Below, piece after piece: positions 8,515-18,624 of a DNA stretch of 64,000 bases. The notes beneath the pieces were generated by a model. The model searched no databases. It was not told the origin of the DNA and was given only the letters and a program-made list of their open reading frames with translations. The stretch comes from Nocardioides sambongensis (lineage in GTDB: Bacteria; Actinomycetota; Actinomycetes; Propionibacteriales; Nocardioidaceae): positions 2,494,501 to 2,558,500 of the forward strand of contig NZ_CP041091.1 in assembly GCF_006494815.1 (NCBI RefSeq). Reading direction: 5' to 3'. Every line of letters begins with the position of its first letter. Within the stretch, counting starts at the first letter, position 1. The translations under genes were made by a program, and so were the position numbers.

Positions 8515-10337
8515 TCAGCCGTTGTCGGCGCCGCCGTTGCCGCCGCGGTTGTTGCGGTTGTTGCCGCCGGCCGGCTTCGGCTGCTCGCAGACCACCGAGT
8601 CGGACGCGGTGTAGGCGGTGTGGAACTTCTCGGTGTGGTGGACGTCGTCCTGACCGGGCTCGCGGAAGACCCGGGTCACGTCGATGTCGAAGCCGGACCA
8701 CCCGGTGTGCGGCTCGCAGTCCGGGCTGGTGAGCGTCCGGGTCGCCGGGGACCGGTAGTTGTAGCGGTCGGACTGGCGCGACTCGATGTCCCACACCTTG
8801 GTGGAGTACATCTCGACCAGCACGACGCCCTGGGAGGAGTAGGTGCTCGGGGTGACCTTGGCGTGGATCAGGACGCCGTGGTCGGTGTCGTTCTTGAACC
8901 GCAGGTCGACCGTCGGCCAGGCAACCGTCGCCTCGCGGCCGACCGGGTAGCGGTCGATGTAGAACGAGTGCGGCTTGTGCTCGACGTCCTCCAGCCCGGC
9001 GAAGAACATCGCGTTGAACAGCGTCGTCGCCATCTGCGAGACGCCGCCGCCGAGGTCCTGCTTGAGGATGCCGTCGGAGATGATGTAGCCGCTGGTGAAC
9101 CCGTTCTCGACGGTGCGCTCCCCCACGGTGTCGTTGAGGGAGAAGGTCTCGCCCGGCTTGAGCAGGGTGCCGTCGACGATCTCGGCGGCGCGCCCGATGT
9201 TCACGTTGCGGTAGTCCGCGTGCGGGTAGTAGGTGGTGAACGAGGAGACCTTGCGCCGCACGCCGAGGTCGCGGGCGTCGGCCGTGGTGAAGTCGGCCTC
9301 GACCACGGTCGCGGCGACCTTGCCCGAGCGCTGCCCCTCGGGAGCGGCGACCAGCTCCAGGAAGACCTCGCTCACGTCGTCGGGGTCGAACTCGACGCCC
9401 GGCTTCGCCGGGACCACCTTCGGCTTGCCGTTGACCAGCTCGACCGTCGCGTCCACCGGCTCCCCGCGGGTGGTGGCGCCACGGACCAGCTTGGCGAGCT
9501 TCTTCTGGTCGACCTGCCCGACCAGCTCACCGTCCTCGGGCACCATCGAGAGCGCCGGACCGTACTGCCGGGGCTGCAGGCGGACGTCGGACCTGCCGAA
9601 GCGCAGGGTGACCGCGGCGCTCATCGCCGGGTTGGCGAACGAGTCGAGCCCTTCCTGGAGGTCGGCGTCGTCGATCTCCGGCTCCGCCTCGACCACGGTC
9701 AGCTCCGCGGTCTCCTCCTCGCCCAGGAACGCCGCCTCGATCGCGTCCAGCGCGGCGTCCGGGTCGATCGCCTCCCCGGCGACCGGGTCGGTGGTCTCGA
9801 CGCCGCTGCGGGTGAACCGCACCGCGCCGTCGACCGGCGGGGTGCCGAGACCGTCGGAGAGCTCGGTCAGCGTGTCGTCGAGGGCGGCCTCGTCGTACTC
9901 GACCACCGCGTCGACCTCGCCGCCGCCGGTGAAGTAGTCCCACTGGCGCGCCGGGCTCCAGCTCTGCTCCGCGCCCGCCTCGTCGACCGTCGCCGCGTAG
10001 TCGACGGCCAGGCCGAGGTCGGCCGGCTCCACCGTCACCGTGCGGTCGTCGGGGTCCCCGTCGGCACGGCCCACGGAGAGCTCGATCGGCTCCTCGGCCC
10101 GCGGCTCGAACTCGTCCTGCAGCGCCTCGGTCGCCTCGTCCGGCGTCATCGCGCCGATCTCCACCCCGGAGACCGTGGTGCCGCGGGGCACCTTGTCCCC
10201 GCGAGCGCGTAGGCACCGACGTAGGCGCCGGCCAGCAGCAGGACGAGCAGGACCACGAGCACGACGACGAGACGACCGCCGGGTCGTTCGCGCGTGGACT
10301 CGGTTGCGTCCTGCTGCCAGAAGCTCACGTCCGGCAT
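8515..10337 (-). CDS. VanW family protein with N-terminal membrane anchor, one apparent frameshift
   Basis: A predicted cell-envelope protein of about 606 residues. The ATG at 10337 begins a short cytoplasmic tail (MPDVSFWQQD) and one membrane helix rich in V and L. An extracellular part with peptidoglycan-binding-like repeats follows, then a VanW domain with the GGGVSQMATTLFNA motif. The membrane part and the main body are in different frames: one extra C in the run at 10197-10200 gives the expected YALAGDKVPRGTTVSG junction. The C-terminus is Asn/Gly rich. Last gene of the mshB-DUF6113-vanW run. VanW function is not established. Confidence 0.8.
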
Positions 10338-10338
10338 C

Positions 10339-10733
10339 CTAGGAAACCGGGGCCCCCGACCCTGAATCGTGAACGCGACGGTCGCCGGCGACCGGGTCCG
10401 GGTCGGGGCGGTGCCGAAGCCCCACCAGGCCCCCACGAAGACCAGCGGGACCGCGATCAGCAGCCCGTAGCCGACCAGGTCGCCGGCGACCAGGTAGTCC
10501 CCCTCGGTGCGCGACGCCGACAGCACGAGGACCGCCGCGCTCCACCCGGTCGCGAAGGCGAACCGGCGCCACCAGCCTCCACCGAGGGCCACCAGGGTGG
10601 CCGCTGTGGCGGCCAGGCCGAGCACCAGGCCCCAGCCGGTGGCGTGCACGCCGACGGTGCAGATGCCCACCCCGACGCCGAGGAGGGCGGTCAGGCAGGC
10701 GATCACCGCCCGCCCCAGTAGCCGACCGGCCAC
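10339..10733 (-). CDS. DUF6113-like four-helix membrane protein, end frame uncertain
   Basis: A small membrane protein (about 131 residues) with four hydrophobic segments and the GWWRRFAFATGW loop, resembling the DUF6113 family found next to mshB in actinobacteria. It begins 14 bases after mshB. As read, its frame has no stop and runs straight into the vanW start. Adding one C to the run at 10353-10357 gives an end at GAPVS and a TAG just before the vanW ATG. This is the more natural reading, and the listed end assumes it. Function unknown. Confidence 0.65.
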
Positions 10734-10747
10734 GTCCGTGCCCGCCC

Positions 10748-11680
10748 TCAGGACGGCGCGATGCCGGCGAAGAGGTCGTCCTCCCAGCCGTTCGGGCCCG
10801 TCGGCCCGGCGGCCCCCTTGACCAGGGTGAACTGCTCGAGACCGAACGCCTCCGCGCCGACGTTGTTGGAGAGCGCGAAGAACGGGCCGTCCGTGGTGAT
10901 CTGGGTGGGGTAGGCGCGCAGCGCGTCCATCTTGGCGTCCAGGTGGGCGCAGGCGTCCACCTCGGCGGTGATGTCCTCGTCCGACCGGAACATCGGCGGC
11001 AGGTCGCCGTCGGGGTCCATCCCCTCGAAGCTGGTGGTGTCGCCGGCCTCGCGCAGCTTGCGCAGCCCGTCGCGGATCCGGGTCTCGGAGATGGCACCCC
11101 AGTAGATCTTCGCGATCTCCCAGGCCTCCCCCAGGTCCCTCCGGTACGACGGCGCGGCGGCCAGCTGCGCGGCGTACATCGCCACCCGGTGGGCCTGGAT
11201 GTGGTCGGGGTGGCCGTAGCCGCCGAACTCGTCGTAGGTGACCAGCACCTGCGGCCGCACCTCGCGGATCACCGCGACCAGGTGCGACGCGGCCTCGGTC
11301 AGGTCGGCGTTCCAGAAGGCGTTCGGGTGCTTCGCGATGACCTCCGGGTCGCCGACCGCGTGCCCGTCGGCGTGCCAGGCCATCCCGGAGTCGCGGTAGG
11401 TGCCGAGGCCGCCGAGGAAGCGGTGGTCGGTGACCCCGAGCGCGGCCATCGCGTTGGCGATCTCCCCGGCCCGGTGCTCGCCGAGCTTGTCGTCGCGGTC
11501 GGCGGCGAGGTGCACCAGCTCGGGCACCAGGATCTCGCCCATCTCCCCGGCGGTGCAGGTGACCAGGGTGACGCCGCGCCCCTCGGCGACGTACTTGGCC
11601 ATCGTGGCGCCCTGCCCGATGGACTCGTCGTCGGGGTGGGCGTGCACGAGGAGCAGCCGGTGCCCCGGCGTGGAAGTCAT
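10748..11680 (-). CDS. mshB: Mycothiol biosynthesis deacetylase MshB
   Basis: N-acetyl-1-D-myo-inositol-2-amino-2-deoxy-alpha-D-glucopyranoside deacetylase, the zinc enzyme that deacetylates GlcNAc-inositol in mycothiol synthesis. It is 310 residues with the metal motif VHAHPDDE at the N-terminus and [10 protein letters not shown] in the middle, both hallmarks of the LmbE/MshB family. The ATG at 11680 lies seven bases after a TAGGCT -10 box, so the transcript is probably leaderless. It heads a run with DUF6113 and vanW. Its presence places the organism among mycothiol-making actinobacteria. Confidence 0.93.
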   Translation of the reverse strand: MTSTPGHRLLLVHAHPDDESIGQGATMAKYVAEGRGVTLVTCTAGEMGEILVPELVHLAADRDDKLGEHRAGEIANAMAALGVTDHRFLGGLGTYRDSGMAWHADGHAVGDPEVIAKHPNAFWNADLTEAASHLVAVIREVRPQVLVTYDEFGGYGHPDHIQAHRVAMYAAQLAAAPSYRRDLGEAWEIAKIYWGAISETRIRDGLRKLREAGDTTSFEGMDPDGDLPPMFRSDEDITAEVDACAHLDAKMDALRAYPTQITTDGPFFALSNNVGAEAFGLEQFTLVKGAAGPTGPNGWEDDLFAGIAPS

Positions 11681-11690
11681 GGGCCTCAGC

Positions 11691-11987
11691 CTAGTGACCC
11701 GCCCCGGGACGCTTGATCCGCTTCGGCTGCTCGGGCAGCGGCATCGGTGCGGGCGGCAGCTCGACGTGGGTGGCGTCCGGCTCCTCGAGGTCCAGCCAGC
11801 CGTCGTAGGACTCGACGAGGAGCTCGAGGACGACCTGCGGGGCGTCGGTGACGACCGCCCAGGGGTGGCCCTCCTCGTCGTCCTCCCCGGCGAGACGCTC
11901 GCGGGCGACCTCGGCGGCGAACCCGCCGCGGACCAGGGAGAGCGCCGCCATCCGTGCCTCGTCCTCGTCGAAGAAGATCCCGCGCAT
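11691..11987 (-). CDS. Small conserved hypothetical protein
   Basis: A 98-residue acidic soluble protein starting [18 protein letters not shown] and ending in a Pro/Lys-rich tail ([15 protein letters not shown]). No membrane segment or known motif was recognised. The alternating hydrophobic and charged pattern ([29 protein letters not shown]) suggests a compact alpha/beta fold. The start at 11987 has GGAG close before it; a start six codons upstream is possible. It lies just before mshB on the same strand, but mshB seems to have its own promoter. Function unknown. Confidence 0.6.
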   Translation of the reverse strand: MRGIFFDEDEARMAALSLVRGGFAAEVARERLAGEDDEEGHPWAVVTDAPQVVLELLVESYDGWLDLEEPDATHVELPPAPMPLPEQPKRIKRPGAGH

Positions 11988-12028
11988 GGCTCCATCATCG
12001 CGCACGGCCCTCGGCTACGGTGACCGCC

Positions 12029-13069
12029 GTGGTCGGCCTGCACCTGAGGAGAACCGCCGAGGACGGCGCCGCGATCGACGCGCTCGCCGCGGCCCTGGCC
12101 GCCGACGGCGGGGGCCGGGTCGGCGTCGACGCGGTGATGGACGACCTCACCTGCGAGCTGCGCCGCACCCGGGCGCCGCACCCGCGGCTGCTCGGCCTGA
12201 AGGTCGACCGCGCCTACACCTGGGAGGCCGCGGACCGGCGCGACCCCGAGTGGTGGCCGCAGGGCATCACCACCTCGGCGATGACCGGCTTCGCCGACCG
12301 CCACGGCCACGACGTGCTGGCGACCTCCTGGTACGCCAGGTCCGGCGCCGGCTCCCGGATCAGCGTCGTCGACCTGGTGCGGCAGCGCTACGCGCACGTC
12401 CTGCTGGTCACGCCGACCCTCCGCGACGGCGTCCCCGGGCTGGAGCCGTTGCGGGTGCACGCGGGCGGGATCGTCTGGCACGGTGACTTCCTGCACGTGG
12501 CCGCCACCGGCCGCGGCTTCGCCACCTGCCGCACCGACGACGTGCTGCGGGTGCCGGCCGGGTCGGAGCTCGAGACGTTCGGTCACCGGTACGTGCTGCC
12601 GGTCCGGTTCGCGTACCGGGGCGCCGGCGACGAGGGCGTGGAGCGGCTCCGGTTCTCCTTCTTCACCCTCGACCGCTCCGGACCGGAGCCGGCGCTGCTC
12701 GTCGGCGAGTACGCCGCCCCCGGCCAGACCCGGCGGATCGCGCGGCTCGCGATCGACGCCGCGACCGGTCTGCCCAGCGGCGACGAGCAGGGCCGGGCGG
12801 TCCCCGAGGTCGACGAGCGCGGCGAGGACCGGATGCAGGGGGTCGCCGTGGTGGACGGCACCTACTACATCTCCTCCTCGCGCAGCGCCCGCCGGCCCGG
12901 CGCGGTCTTCGTCGGCCGGCCCGGTGACCTGACCGAGCACCGGTTCGCCACCCCGATCGGACCCGAGGACCTGGTCTGGTGGCCGGAGACCGGGTCGCTG
13001 TGGTCGGTCAGCGAGCACCCGCGGCGCCGGTGGATCTTCTCGATGCGGCCGAGCTCGTTCCGCGCCTGA
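12029..13069 (+). CDS. Conserved protein of unknown function
   Basis: A soluble 346-residue protein with no signal peptide or membrane helix. Repeating segments such as [32 protein letters not shown] and [15 protein letters not shown] look like strands of a beta-propeller, but no family is recognised with confidence. The GTG at 12029 is chosen because TACGGT (12016-12021) stands seven bases before it, the leaderless pattern seen repeatedly in this window. A GTG at 12020 is the alternative. Divergent from the small gene at 11691. Confidence 0.65.
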   Translation: MVGLHLRRTAEDGAAIDALAAALAADGGGRVGVDAVMDDLTCELRRTRAPHPRLLGLKVDRAYTWEAADRRDPEWWPQGITTSAMTGFADRHGHDVLATSWYARSGAGSRISVVDLVRQRYAHVLLVTPTLRDGVPGLEPLRVHAGGIVWHGDFLHVAATGRGFATCRTDDVLRVPAGSELETFGHRYVLPVRFAYRGAGDEGVERLRFSFFTLDRSGPEPALLVGEYAAPGQTRRIARLAIDAATGLPSGDEQGRAVPEVDERGEDRMQGVAVVDGTYYISSSRSARRPGAVFVGRPGDLTEHRFATPIGPEDLVWWPETGSLWSVSEHPRRRWIFSMRPSSFRA

Positions 13070-13132
13070 CCCACCCCTCCCGCGGGACCTGAACCGTGTC
13101 CGGGACGAAACCTGGCTGACTCATCCCGTTCC

Positions 13133-13138
13133 TAGGCT
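13133..13138 (+). promoter_or_regulatory. -10 box of the acetamidase-like gene, leaderless
   Basis: TAGGCT ends seven bases before the GTG at 13146, so transcription should begin at or next to the start codon. A GAAACC element at 13107-13112 overlaps the expected -35 region. The same half-site occurs at other promoters of the purine cluster. Confidence 0.5.
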
Positions 13139-13145
13139 GCGCCGC

Positions 13146-14219
13146 GTGATCCTGCAGTCCGCGACCGGTCCGATCCGGTCGAAGCACTACCTCACCGCCG
13201 AGACCGACCACCTGCTGTGGGGCCGGCTCCCCAGCGCCGCCGACGAGCCGGTGCTGACCGTGGACCCGGGGACCGAGGTCACCTTCGACACGATCAGCCA
13301 CGAGGGCGTCCTGGAGGACCAGGGTCGCGACCCGCGCGCCTTCTTCGCCCGCCACGGGGTGGAGGCCGAGGAGGTGCTCGACGACGCCGTCGCACTCGCC
13401 GCCTCGGCAACGCCGCACGTCTTCGGCGTCGACGGCCCGCACGTGGTCTCCCGGCCGGTGCACGTGAGCGGCGCCCGTCCCGGCGACCTGCTCGCGATGA
13501 CGGTGCTGGAGACGCTGCCCCGGGTCCCCTACGGCGTGATCTCGAACCGGCACGGCAAGGGCGCACTGCCGGGCGAGTACCCGGCCGGCGAGCACACGGT
13601 CTCGGTCTTCTCCCGGCTCACCGCGGACGGCCGCCACGCCACCCTGCCGCTGGTCGAGGGGGGCGAGCAGGTGGTGCGCTATCCGATCGCGCCGTTCCTC
13701 GGCGTGATGGGCGTGGCGACCGCCGCCCGGGAGCGGCCGCACTCGGTGCCGCCCGGCGCGCACGGCGGCAACCTCGACATCAACCTGCTGACCGTCGGCG
13801 CCACCCTCTACCTGCCGGTGCAGGTGGCCGGCGCCCTTGCCTACGTCGGCGATCCGCACTTCGCCCAGGGCGGCGGCGAGGTGTCGCTCACCGCGCTCGA
13901 GGCCCCGCTGCGGGCCACCGTCCGGCTCGACGTGGTCGGCCGCGAGGAGGCGGTACGCCGCTTCGGCGAGCTGGCCGGTCCGCTCGCCGAGACCGCCGAG
14001 CACCTGGTGCCCACCGGGCTCGACCCCGACCTCGACGTCGCGATGCAGAACTGTGTGCGCGCCGCCATCGCGCTGCTCGGGGCGCGCTACGGGATGGCAC
14101 CGCACCTGGCCTACGCGTATCTCAGCGCCGCCACCGACTTCGACATCTCGCAGGTGGTCGACGTGGTCAAGGGCGTGCACGCGCGGATCCGGACCAGCGA
14201 CCTGCCCGCGCCGCGATGA
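13146..14219 (+). CDS. Acetamidase/formamidase family protein
   Basis: A 357-residue FmdA/AmdA-family amidohydrolase. These cytosolic zinc enzymes hydrolyse short amides such as formamide and acetamide to ammonia and the acid. Family features include the N-terminal SKHYLTAETDHLLWG, HVSGARPGDLLAMTVLE, the HGGNLDINLLTVGATLYLPV block and YVGDPHFAQGGGE. It overlaps the following amidase by four bases (ATGA) and lies before the uricase operon. A role in the last steps of ureide nitrogen release (formamide, oxamate or similar amide) is inferred. The leaderless GTG start is supported by TAGGCT seven bases upstream. Confidence 0.88.
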   Translation: MILQSATGPIRSKHYLTAETDHLLWGRLPSAADEPVLTVDPGTEVTFDTISHEGVLEDQGRDPRAFFARHGVEAEEVLDDAVALAASATPHVFGVDGPHVVSRPVHVSGARPGDLLAMTVLETLPRVPYGVISNRHGKGALPGEYPAGEHTVSVFSRLTADGRHATLPLVEGGEQVVRYPIAPFLGVMGVATAARERPHSVPPGAHGGNLDINLLTVGATLYLPVQVAGALAYVGDPHFAQGGGEVSLTALEAPLRATVRLDVVGREEAVRRFGELAGPLAETAEHLVPTGLDPDLDVAMQNCVRAAIALLGARYGMAPHLAYAYLSAATDFDISQVVDVVKGVHARIRTSDLPAPR

Positions 14220-15402
14220 CCGTCACCACCGGCCTCGCCGACCCCCGGATCTGGCGCACCTGGGGCGAGCCGCTGGTCGCGCCCGGACCCCGGGCCCGCA
14301 CGCCCGCCTGCTCGGCGAGAGCACCGCCGTCAAGGACCTCTACGACGTCGCCGGCTTCCCGGTCGGCGCCGGCAACCCGGAGCTGCTGGACGAGGCGGTC
14401 CCCGCCGCCCGGCACGCCTGGGCGGTGGCCCGGCTGGTCGCGGCGGGCTCGTCGGTGCAGGGCATCGCCCACACCGACGAGCTGGCCTACTCACTGGCCG
14501 GGACCAACCACCACTACGGCACTCCGCCGAACCGGGCGGCGCCGGACCGGATCCCCGGCGGCTCGTCCTCCGGCTCGGCGAGCGCGGTGGCCCACGGGAC
14601 CGCGACGATCGGGCTGGGCACCGACACCGGCGGGTCGATCCGGGTCCCGGCCGCCTACCAGGGGCTGTTCGGCATCCGCACCACCCACGACCTGGTGCCG
14701 CGCGACGGCCTGGTGCCGCTGGCGCCCACCTTCGACACCGTCGGCTGGCTGACCCGGGACCCCGACCTGCTCGCGCGGGTCGGTGACGTGCTGCTGCCCG
14801 CGGACGCGGACCGGCCGGCGCTGGGGCGGGAGTCGGTGTTCGTCGTACCGGAGCTGGTGGGGATGGCGGATCCGGACGTGGCCGCCGCGATCGCCGGCTG
14901 GCTGCCGGCCGAGCACGACCTGGTGGACCGGCGACTGCCCGACCTGCCGCACTGGCGGGAGGCGTTCGTCGTACTGCAGGCGTGGGAGGCCTGGCAGGAG
15001 CACGGCCTGCGCCTGCGCCAGCGACTCGACATCCTGGGCCCGGACGTCCGGGCCCGGTTCGAACGGGCGCGCACGATCACCACCGAGGACGCCGACCACG
15101 CGCGGGCCCTGCTGCAGGACGCGCGCGAGCAGATCCGCGACCTGGTCGGCGGCGAGGTGCTGGCGCTCCCGGCCGCCCCGGCGGTGCCCCCGCGCCTCGG
15201 CCCCGGCCTGGCCGCACGGCTCCAGGCGACCCGCGAGGCGACGCTGACCCTGACCTGCCTCGCCGGCATCGGCGGTCTGCCGGCGATCACCCTCCCGCTG
15301 CGCACCGCGGACGGCCTGCCCTGCGGTGTCTGCCTGGTCGCCGCCCCCGGACACGACCGGGCACTGCTCGACCTGGCGACAAAGCTCTGCTGCGGAGATT
15401 AA
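14216..15402 (+). CDS. Amidase-signature family hydrolase, one apparent frameshift
   Basis: A cytosolic amidase of about 395 residues. The Ser-Ser-Lys machinery is visible: Lys in STAVKDLYDVAG, the PGGSSSGSASAV signature, and GLGTDTGGSIRVPAAYQG with the catalytic Ser. It is shorter than typical members (about 450-500). The first 24 codons (MTVTTGLADPRIWRTWGEP) are in a different frame from the rest. One extra C in the run at 14288-14291 joins them, so a read error is likely. Coupled to the acetamidase-like gene by an ATGA overlap. An amide or ureide made during purine breakdown is the inferred substrate. Confidence 0.8.
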
Positions 15403-15407
15403 TGTCC

Positions 15408-15455
15408 TTGAAACAGCAGTTCCGGTCCTCCGTTACACCCGGCACCTAGGTTTCA
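15408..15455 (+). promoter_or_regulatory. Promoter region of the uraD operon with GAAAC/GTTTC arms
   Basis: The 105-base gap between the amidase and uraD holds an inverted pair TTGAAAC (15408-15414) and GTTTCA (15450-15455). A TAGGTT -10-like box at 15447-15452 overlaps the right arm. The GAAAC half-site recurs before the acetamidase gene and in the xdhA/ABC-importer gap, so a shared purine-regulon repressor is plausible. The RpiR protein encoded in this operon is the obvious candidate (inference). Confidence 0.4.
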
Positions 15456-15507
15456 GGCACCGGGACAGTCGACCGGTGCCGGCAACCGGAGGAGGGAGGC
15501 GTCGTCC

Positions 15508-16044
15508 ATGTCGATCGAGGAGTTCGACGCACTCGCCGAGGCCGAGGCCGCCGCCGCCCTGCGCGCCTGCGTCGACATCGACTCCTGGGTGGCCGCCCTC
15601 CTCGCCGGCCGCCCGTACGGCGACGCCGACGCCCTGCGCGCCGCCGCACGCGGCGAGTCCCGCACCTGGTCGGCCGCGGAGGTCGACGACGCGCTGGCCG
15701 GTCATCCGCGGATCGGCGAGCGTGCGGACCGGGGTCAGGCCGGCGCCGCGCACTCCGCGCGCGAGCAGGCGGGTCTGGACCCGGCCGACGCCGACCTGGC
15801 CGCCCGGCTGCGGGCCGGCAACGAGCGCTACGAGGAGCGCTTCGGGCGGATCTACCTGGTGCGCGCCAAGGGTCGCAGCGGCCCGGAGCTGCTGCGGCTG
15901 CTCGAGGAGCGGCTCTCGCACGACCCCGCCACCGAGCAGCGGGTCACCCACGAGCAGCTGGCCGAGATCGCCCTGCTGCGGCTGGAGGACCTGCTCACCG
16001 CCCCCGCACCCGATCCGGCCACCGCGCCGCAGGAGCCCCGATGA
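15508..16044 (+). CDS. uraD: 2-oxo-4-hydroxy-4-carboxy-5-ureidoimidazoline (OHCU) decarboxylase
   Basis: Third enzyme of urate breakdown; it decarboxylates OHCU to S-allantoin. The 178-residue protein has the family motifs HPRIGER (with the catalytic His), HSAREQAG and NERYEERFGRIYLVRAKGR. The ATG at 15508 follows a strong GGAGGAGGGAGG ribosome site. The last codons are Pro/Ala rich and overlap the uraH start by four bases (ATGA). First gene of the compact uraD-uraH-uricase-allB-aminotransferase-allC-regulator-guaD operon. Confidence 0.95.
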   Translation: MSIEEFDALAEAEAAAALRACVDIDSWVAALLAGRPYGDADALRAAARGESRTWSAAEVDDALAGHPRIGERADRGQAGAAHSAREQAGLDPADADLAARLRAGNERYEERFGRIYLVRAKGRSGPELLRLLEERLSHDPATEQRVTHEQLAEIALLRLEDLLTAPAPDPATAPQEPR

Positions 16045-16361
16045 GCACGCTGTCCACCCACGTCCTCGACGCCGAGCGGGGCCGCCCCGCGGCCGGCATC
16101 GCGGTCGCCTTCGAGCTGCCCGACGGCAGCACCACGACCGGAGCCACCGACGTCGACGGCCGCCTGCGCCTGGAGTCGGCGGTCGGGGTCGGCACCGGTG
16201 CGATCAGCTTCCGGACCGGGCCGTGGTTCGCCGACCGGGGCCGGGCCACCTTCTATCCCGAGATCCGGGTCGCCTTCGCGATCGACGCCGACGACGAGCA
16301 CTACCACGTCGCACTCCTGCTGAGCCCTTCTCCTACACCACCTACCGAGGTAGCTGAATGA
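16041..16361 (+). CDS. uraH: 5-hydroxyisourate hydrolase (transthyretin-like), apparent frameshift at C-terminus
   Basis: Hydrolyses 5-hydroxyisourate, the uricase product, to OHCU. The N-terminal LSTHVLDAERGRPAAGI and the mid part typify the family, whose catalytic C-terminus is the tetrapeptide YRGS. As read, the protein ends in an unrelated tail (PSPTPPTEVAE). One extra C in the run at 16325-16327 instead gives LLLSPFSYTTYRGS and a TGA at the start of the next gene. The lost YRGS would be fatal to activity, so a read error is far more likely than decay in an otherwise intact operon. Confidence 0.92.
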   Translation: MSTLSTHVLDAERGRPAAGIAVAFELPDGSTTTGATDVDGRLRLESAVGVGTGAISFRTGPWFADRGRATFYPEIRVAFAIDADDEHYHVALLLSPSPTPPTEVAE

Positions 16362-17245
16362 CGCAGACGCCGTACGTCCTCTCCGGCCTCGAGCACGGGA
16401 AGGCCGAGTGCCGCCTGGTGAAGGTGGACCGCGACGGACCCGAGCACGTGCTGCACGACCTGACGGTGAGCACCCGGCTGCGCGGCGACTTCGCCGCGGC
16501 CTACACCGACGGCGACAACGGCCACGTGCACGCCACCGACACCCAGAAGAACACCGTGTTCGCGCTCGCCCGGGAGCACGGCGTCGCCACGCCGGAGGCG
16601 TTCCTGCTGCGGTTGGCCGCACACTGGCGCGAGCAGCCGTGGGTGACCGGCACCTGGTTCAGCGCCGAGCAGCACGGGTGGCAGCGGATCGGCGCCGACG
16701 GCCACGCGTTCTCCCGGAGCGGTCCGGAGACCCGGACCTGTTGGGTGCAGACCGACGGACCTCGCACGTTCGTGCTGGCCGGGTTGACCGACCTGGTCGT
16801 GCTGAAGTCCACCGGCAGCGAGTTCCACGGGTTCCCCCGGGACCGCTACACCACGCTGGCCGAGACCGACGACCGGATCCTGGCGACCAGCGTCACCGCC
16901 ACCTGGCGGTATGCGACCGGCTCCGAGGAGCGGGCCGGCACGGACGGGGACGCCCTGCACGCCGCCGCCCGGGCGGCGATGGTGGAGGCGTTCGCCGTCA
17001 CCCACAGCCTCGCGCTGCAGCAGACCATCCAGGCGATGGCCACCGCCGCGCTGGACGCGGTGCCGGAGATGGCGGAGATCCGGATCAGCTGCCCCAACAA
17101 GCACCACTTCCTGGTCGATCTCGAGCCGTTCGGCCTGGACAACCCCGGCGAGGTCTTCGTCGCCGCCGACCGTCCCTACGGCCTGATCTCGGCCACCGTG
17201 TCGCGGGACGCGGCGGAGCCGGCCGCCTGGGTGGGGATCGGGTGA
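16358..17245 (+). CDS. Urate oxidase (cofactor-free uricase)
   Basis: Oxidises urate with O2 to 5-hydroxyisourate and H2O2. The 295-residue protein has both uricase halves (T-fold). Visible are HATDTQKNT with the catalytic Thr, STGSEFHGFPRDRYTTL, and near the C-terminus PNKHHFLVDLEPFG with the conserved His. Length agrees with the family (about 300). The ATG lies at the end of the uraH reading frame, and the stop overlaps allB by four bases (GTGA). Often named pucL or uox. Confidence 0.95.
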   Translation: MTQTPYVLSGLEHGKAECRLVKVDRDGPEHVLHDLTVSTRLRGDFAAAYTDGDNGHVHATDTQKNTVFALAREHGVATPEAFLLRLAAHWREQPWVTGTWFSAEQHGWQRIGADGHAFSRSGPETRTCWVQTDGPRTFVLAGLTDLVVLKSTGSEFHGFPRDRYTTLAETDDRILATSVTATWRYATGSEERAGTDGDALHAAARAAMVEAFAVTHSLALQQTIQAMATAALDAVPEMAEIRISCPNKHHFLVDLEPFGLDNPGEVFVAADRPYGLISATVSRDAAEPAAWVGIG

Positions 17246-18624
17246 GCACCGTGTCGTCGACGCCGCGCGCCGCGACGTCGACACCCAGCGCCGTCCGCGC
17301 CCGCCGGGTGCTGGTCGACGGCGCCTTCACCCCGGCGACGCTGCGCATCAGCGAGGGCCGGATCACCGCGATCGACCCGTACCGGCCCGACCAGCAGGTG
17401 CCCACGCTCGACCTCCTCGACCTCCCCGACACCGCGCACCTGGTGCCCGGGGTGGTGGACACCCACGTCCATGTCAACGAGCCGGGACGCACCGAGTGGG
17501 AGGGGTTCGCCACGGCCACCGCCGCGGCCGCACTGGGCGGGGTCACCACGCTGATCGACATGCCGCTCAACTCGGTGCCGGCGACCACCACCGTCGCCGC
17601 GCTGCAGGCCAAGCAGCGGGCGGCCGCCGGCAAGCTCGCCGTGGACGTCGGCTTCTGGGGCGGGGCGGTGCCGGAGAGCCTGGGCTCGCTGGAGGCGTTG
17701 TGGCTGGCCGGCGTCTACGGCTTCAAGTGCTTCCTGGCACCGTCCGGCGTGGCGGAGTTCGGTCACCTCGACGGTCCGCAGCTGCGGTCCGCGATGGCCG
17801 AGATCGCCGGGTTCGACGGCCTGCTGATCGTGCACGCGGAGGACGCCGCGGTGCTGGAGGCGGCGCCGCACCCGCCGAGCCGGGCCTACGCCGACTTCCT
17901 GCTCAGCCGCCCCGCCGAGGCGGAGAGCGCAGCCATCCGGTCCGTGCTCGACGGCGCCCAGGAGACCGGGTGCCGGGTGCACGTGCTGCACCTCTCCAGC
18001 GCCCGGCCGCTGGAGGCGCTGGCCGCGGCCCGGGCCGAGGGGCTGCCGGTCACCGTGGAGACCTGCCCGCACTACCTCTGCCTCGACGCCGGGGACGTGC
18101 CCGACGCGGCACCGGAGTTCAAGTGCTGTCCTCCGATCCGCGACGCCGGCAACCGCGACGCGCTCTGGGACGGCCTGCGCGACGGCGTCATCGACGTGGT
18201 CGTCTCCGACCACTCCCCGGCGACCGCGGAGATGAAGCAGGCCGGCGACGGCGACCTGCAGCAGGCCTGGGGCGGCATCGCCGGGCTGCAGGTCGGCTTC
18301 ACCGCGGTCGCCGCCGAGGCCGCCGCGCGCGGCATCGGCCTGGACGCCGTGAGCGACTGGATGTCGCGTCGCACCGCGGACCTCGTCGGCCTCACGGCCA
18401 AGGGCCGGATCGAGGTCGGGGCGGACGCGGACCTCGCCGTCTACGACACGGCGGCGGCCTGGAGCGTCGACGCTCGGGCGCTCGCCCACCGCAACCCGAT
18501 CTCGGCCTACCAGGGCCGCCACTACCCCGGCAGCGTCACGCACACCCTGGTGCGCGGCCGCCTGGTCGACACCGCCGCGCCCGACCCCACCTGGGGCCGG
18601 ATGCTGGAGAGGAGCGCGCCGTGA
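17242..18624 (+). CDS. allB: Allantoinase
   Basis: Zinc amidohydrolase that opens the hydantoin ring of allantoin to allantoate. The 460-residue protein shows the metal motif DTHVHVNEPG, the lysine expected to be carboxylated in GVYGFKCFLAPSG, IVHAED, VLHLSSARPL, and the metal Asp in VVSDHSPAT. The GTG at 17242 overlaps the uricase stop (GTGA), and its own stop overlaps the aminotransferase start in the same way. A Ser/Thr/Ala-rich leader of about 15 residues precedes the family core. Confidence 0.95.
   Translation: MSTVSSTPRAATSTPSAVRARRVLVDGAFTPATLRISEGRITAIDPYRPDQQVPTLDLLDLPDTAHLVPGVVDTHVHVNEPGRTEWEGFATATAAAALGGVTTLIDMPLNSVPATTTVAALQAKQRAAAGKLAVDVGFWGGAVPESLGSLEALWLAGVYGFKCFLAPSGVAEFGHLDGPQLRSAMAEIAGFDGLLIVHAEDAAVLEAAPHPPSRAYADFLLSRPAEAESAAIRSVLDGAQETGCRVHVLHLSSARPLEALAAARAEGLPVTVETCPHYLCLDAGDVPDAAPEFKCCPPIRDAGNRDALWDGLRDGVIDVVVSDHSPATAEMKQAGDGDLQQAWGGIAGLQVGFTAVAAEAAARGIGLDAVSDWMSRRTADLVGLTAKGRIEVGADADLAVYDTAAAWSVDARALAHRNPISAYQGRHYPGSVTHTLVRGRLVDTAAPDPTWGRMLERSAP

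Noticed and set aside
10146..10733. A fusion of the DUF6113-like protein with the VanW membrane anchor
   Set aside because: The fused frame ends abruptly after the anchor. Single-base corrections at two C runs give two normal separate proteins with a stop right before the second ATG.
10748..13018. A 756-residue minus-strand protein containing MshB
   Set aside because: Only the last 310 residues are MshB; the rest is antisense to the 12029 gene. The ATG at 11680 has its own -10 box.
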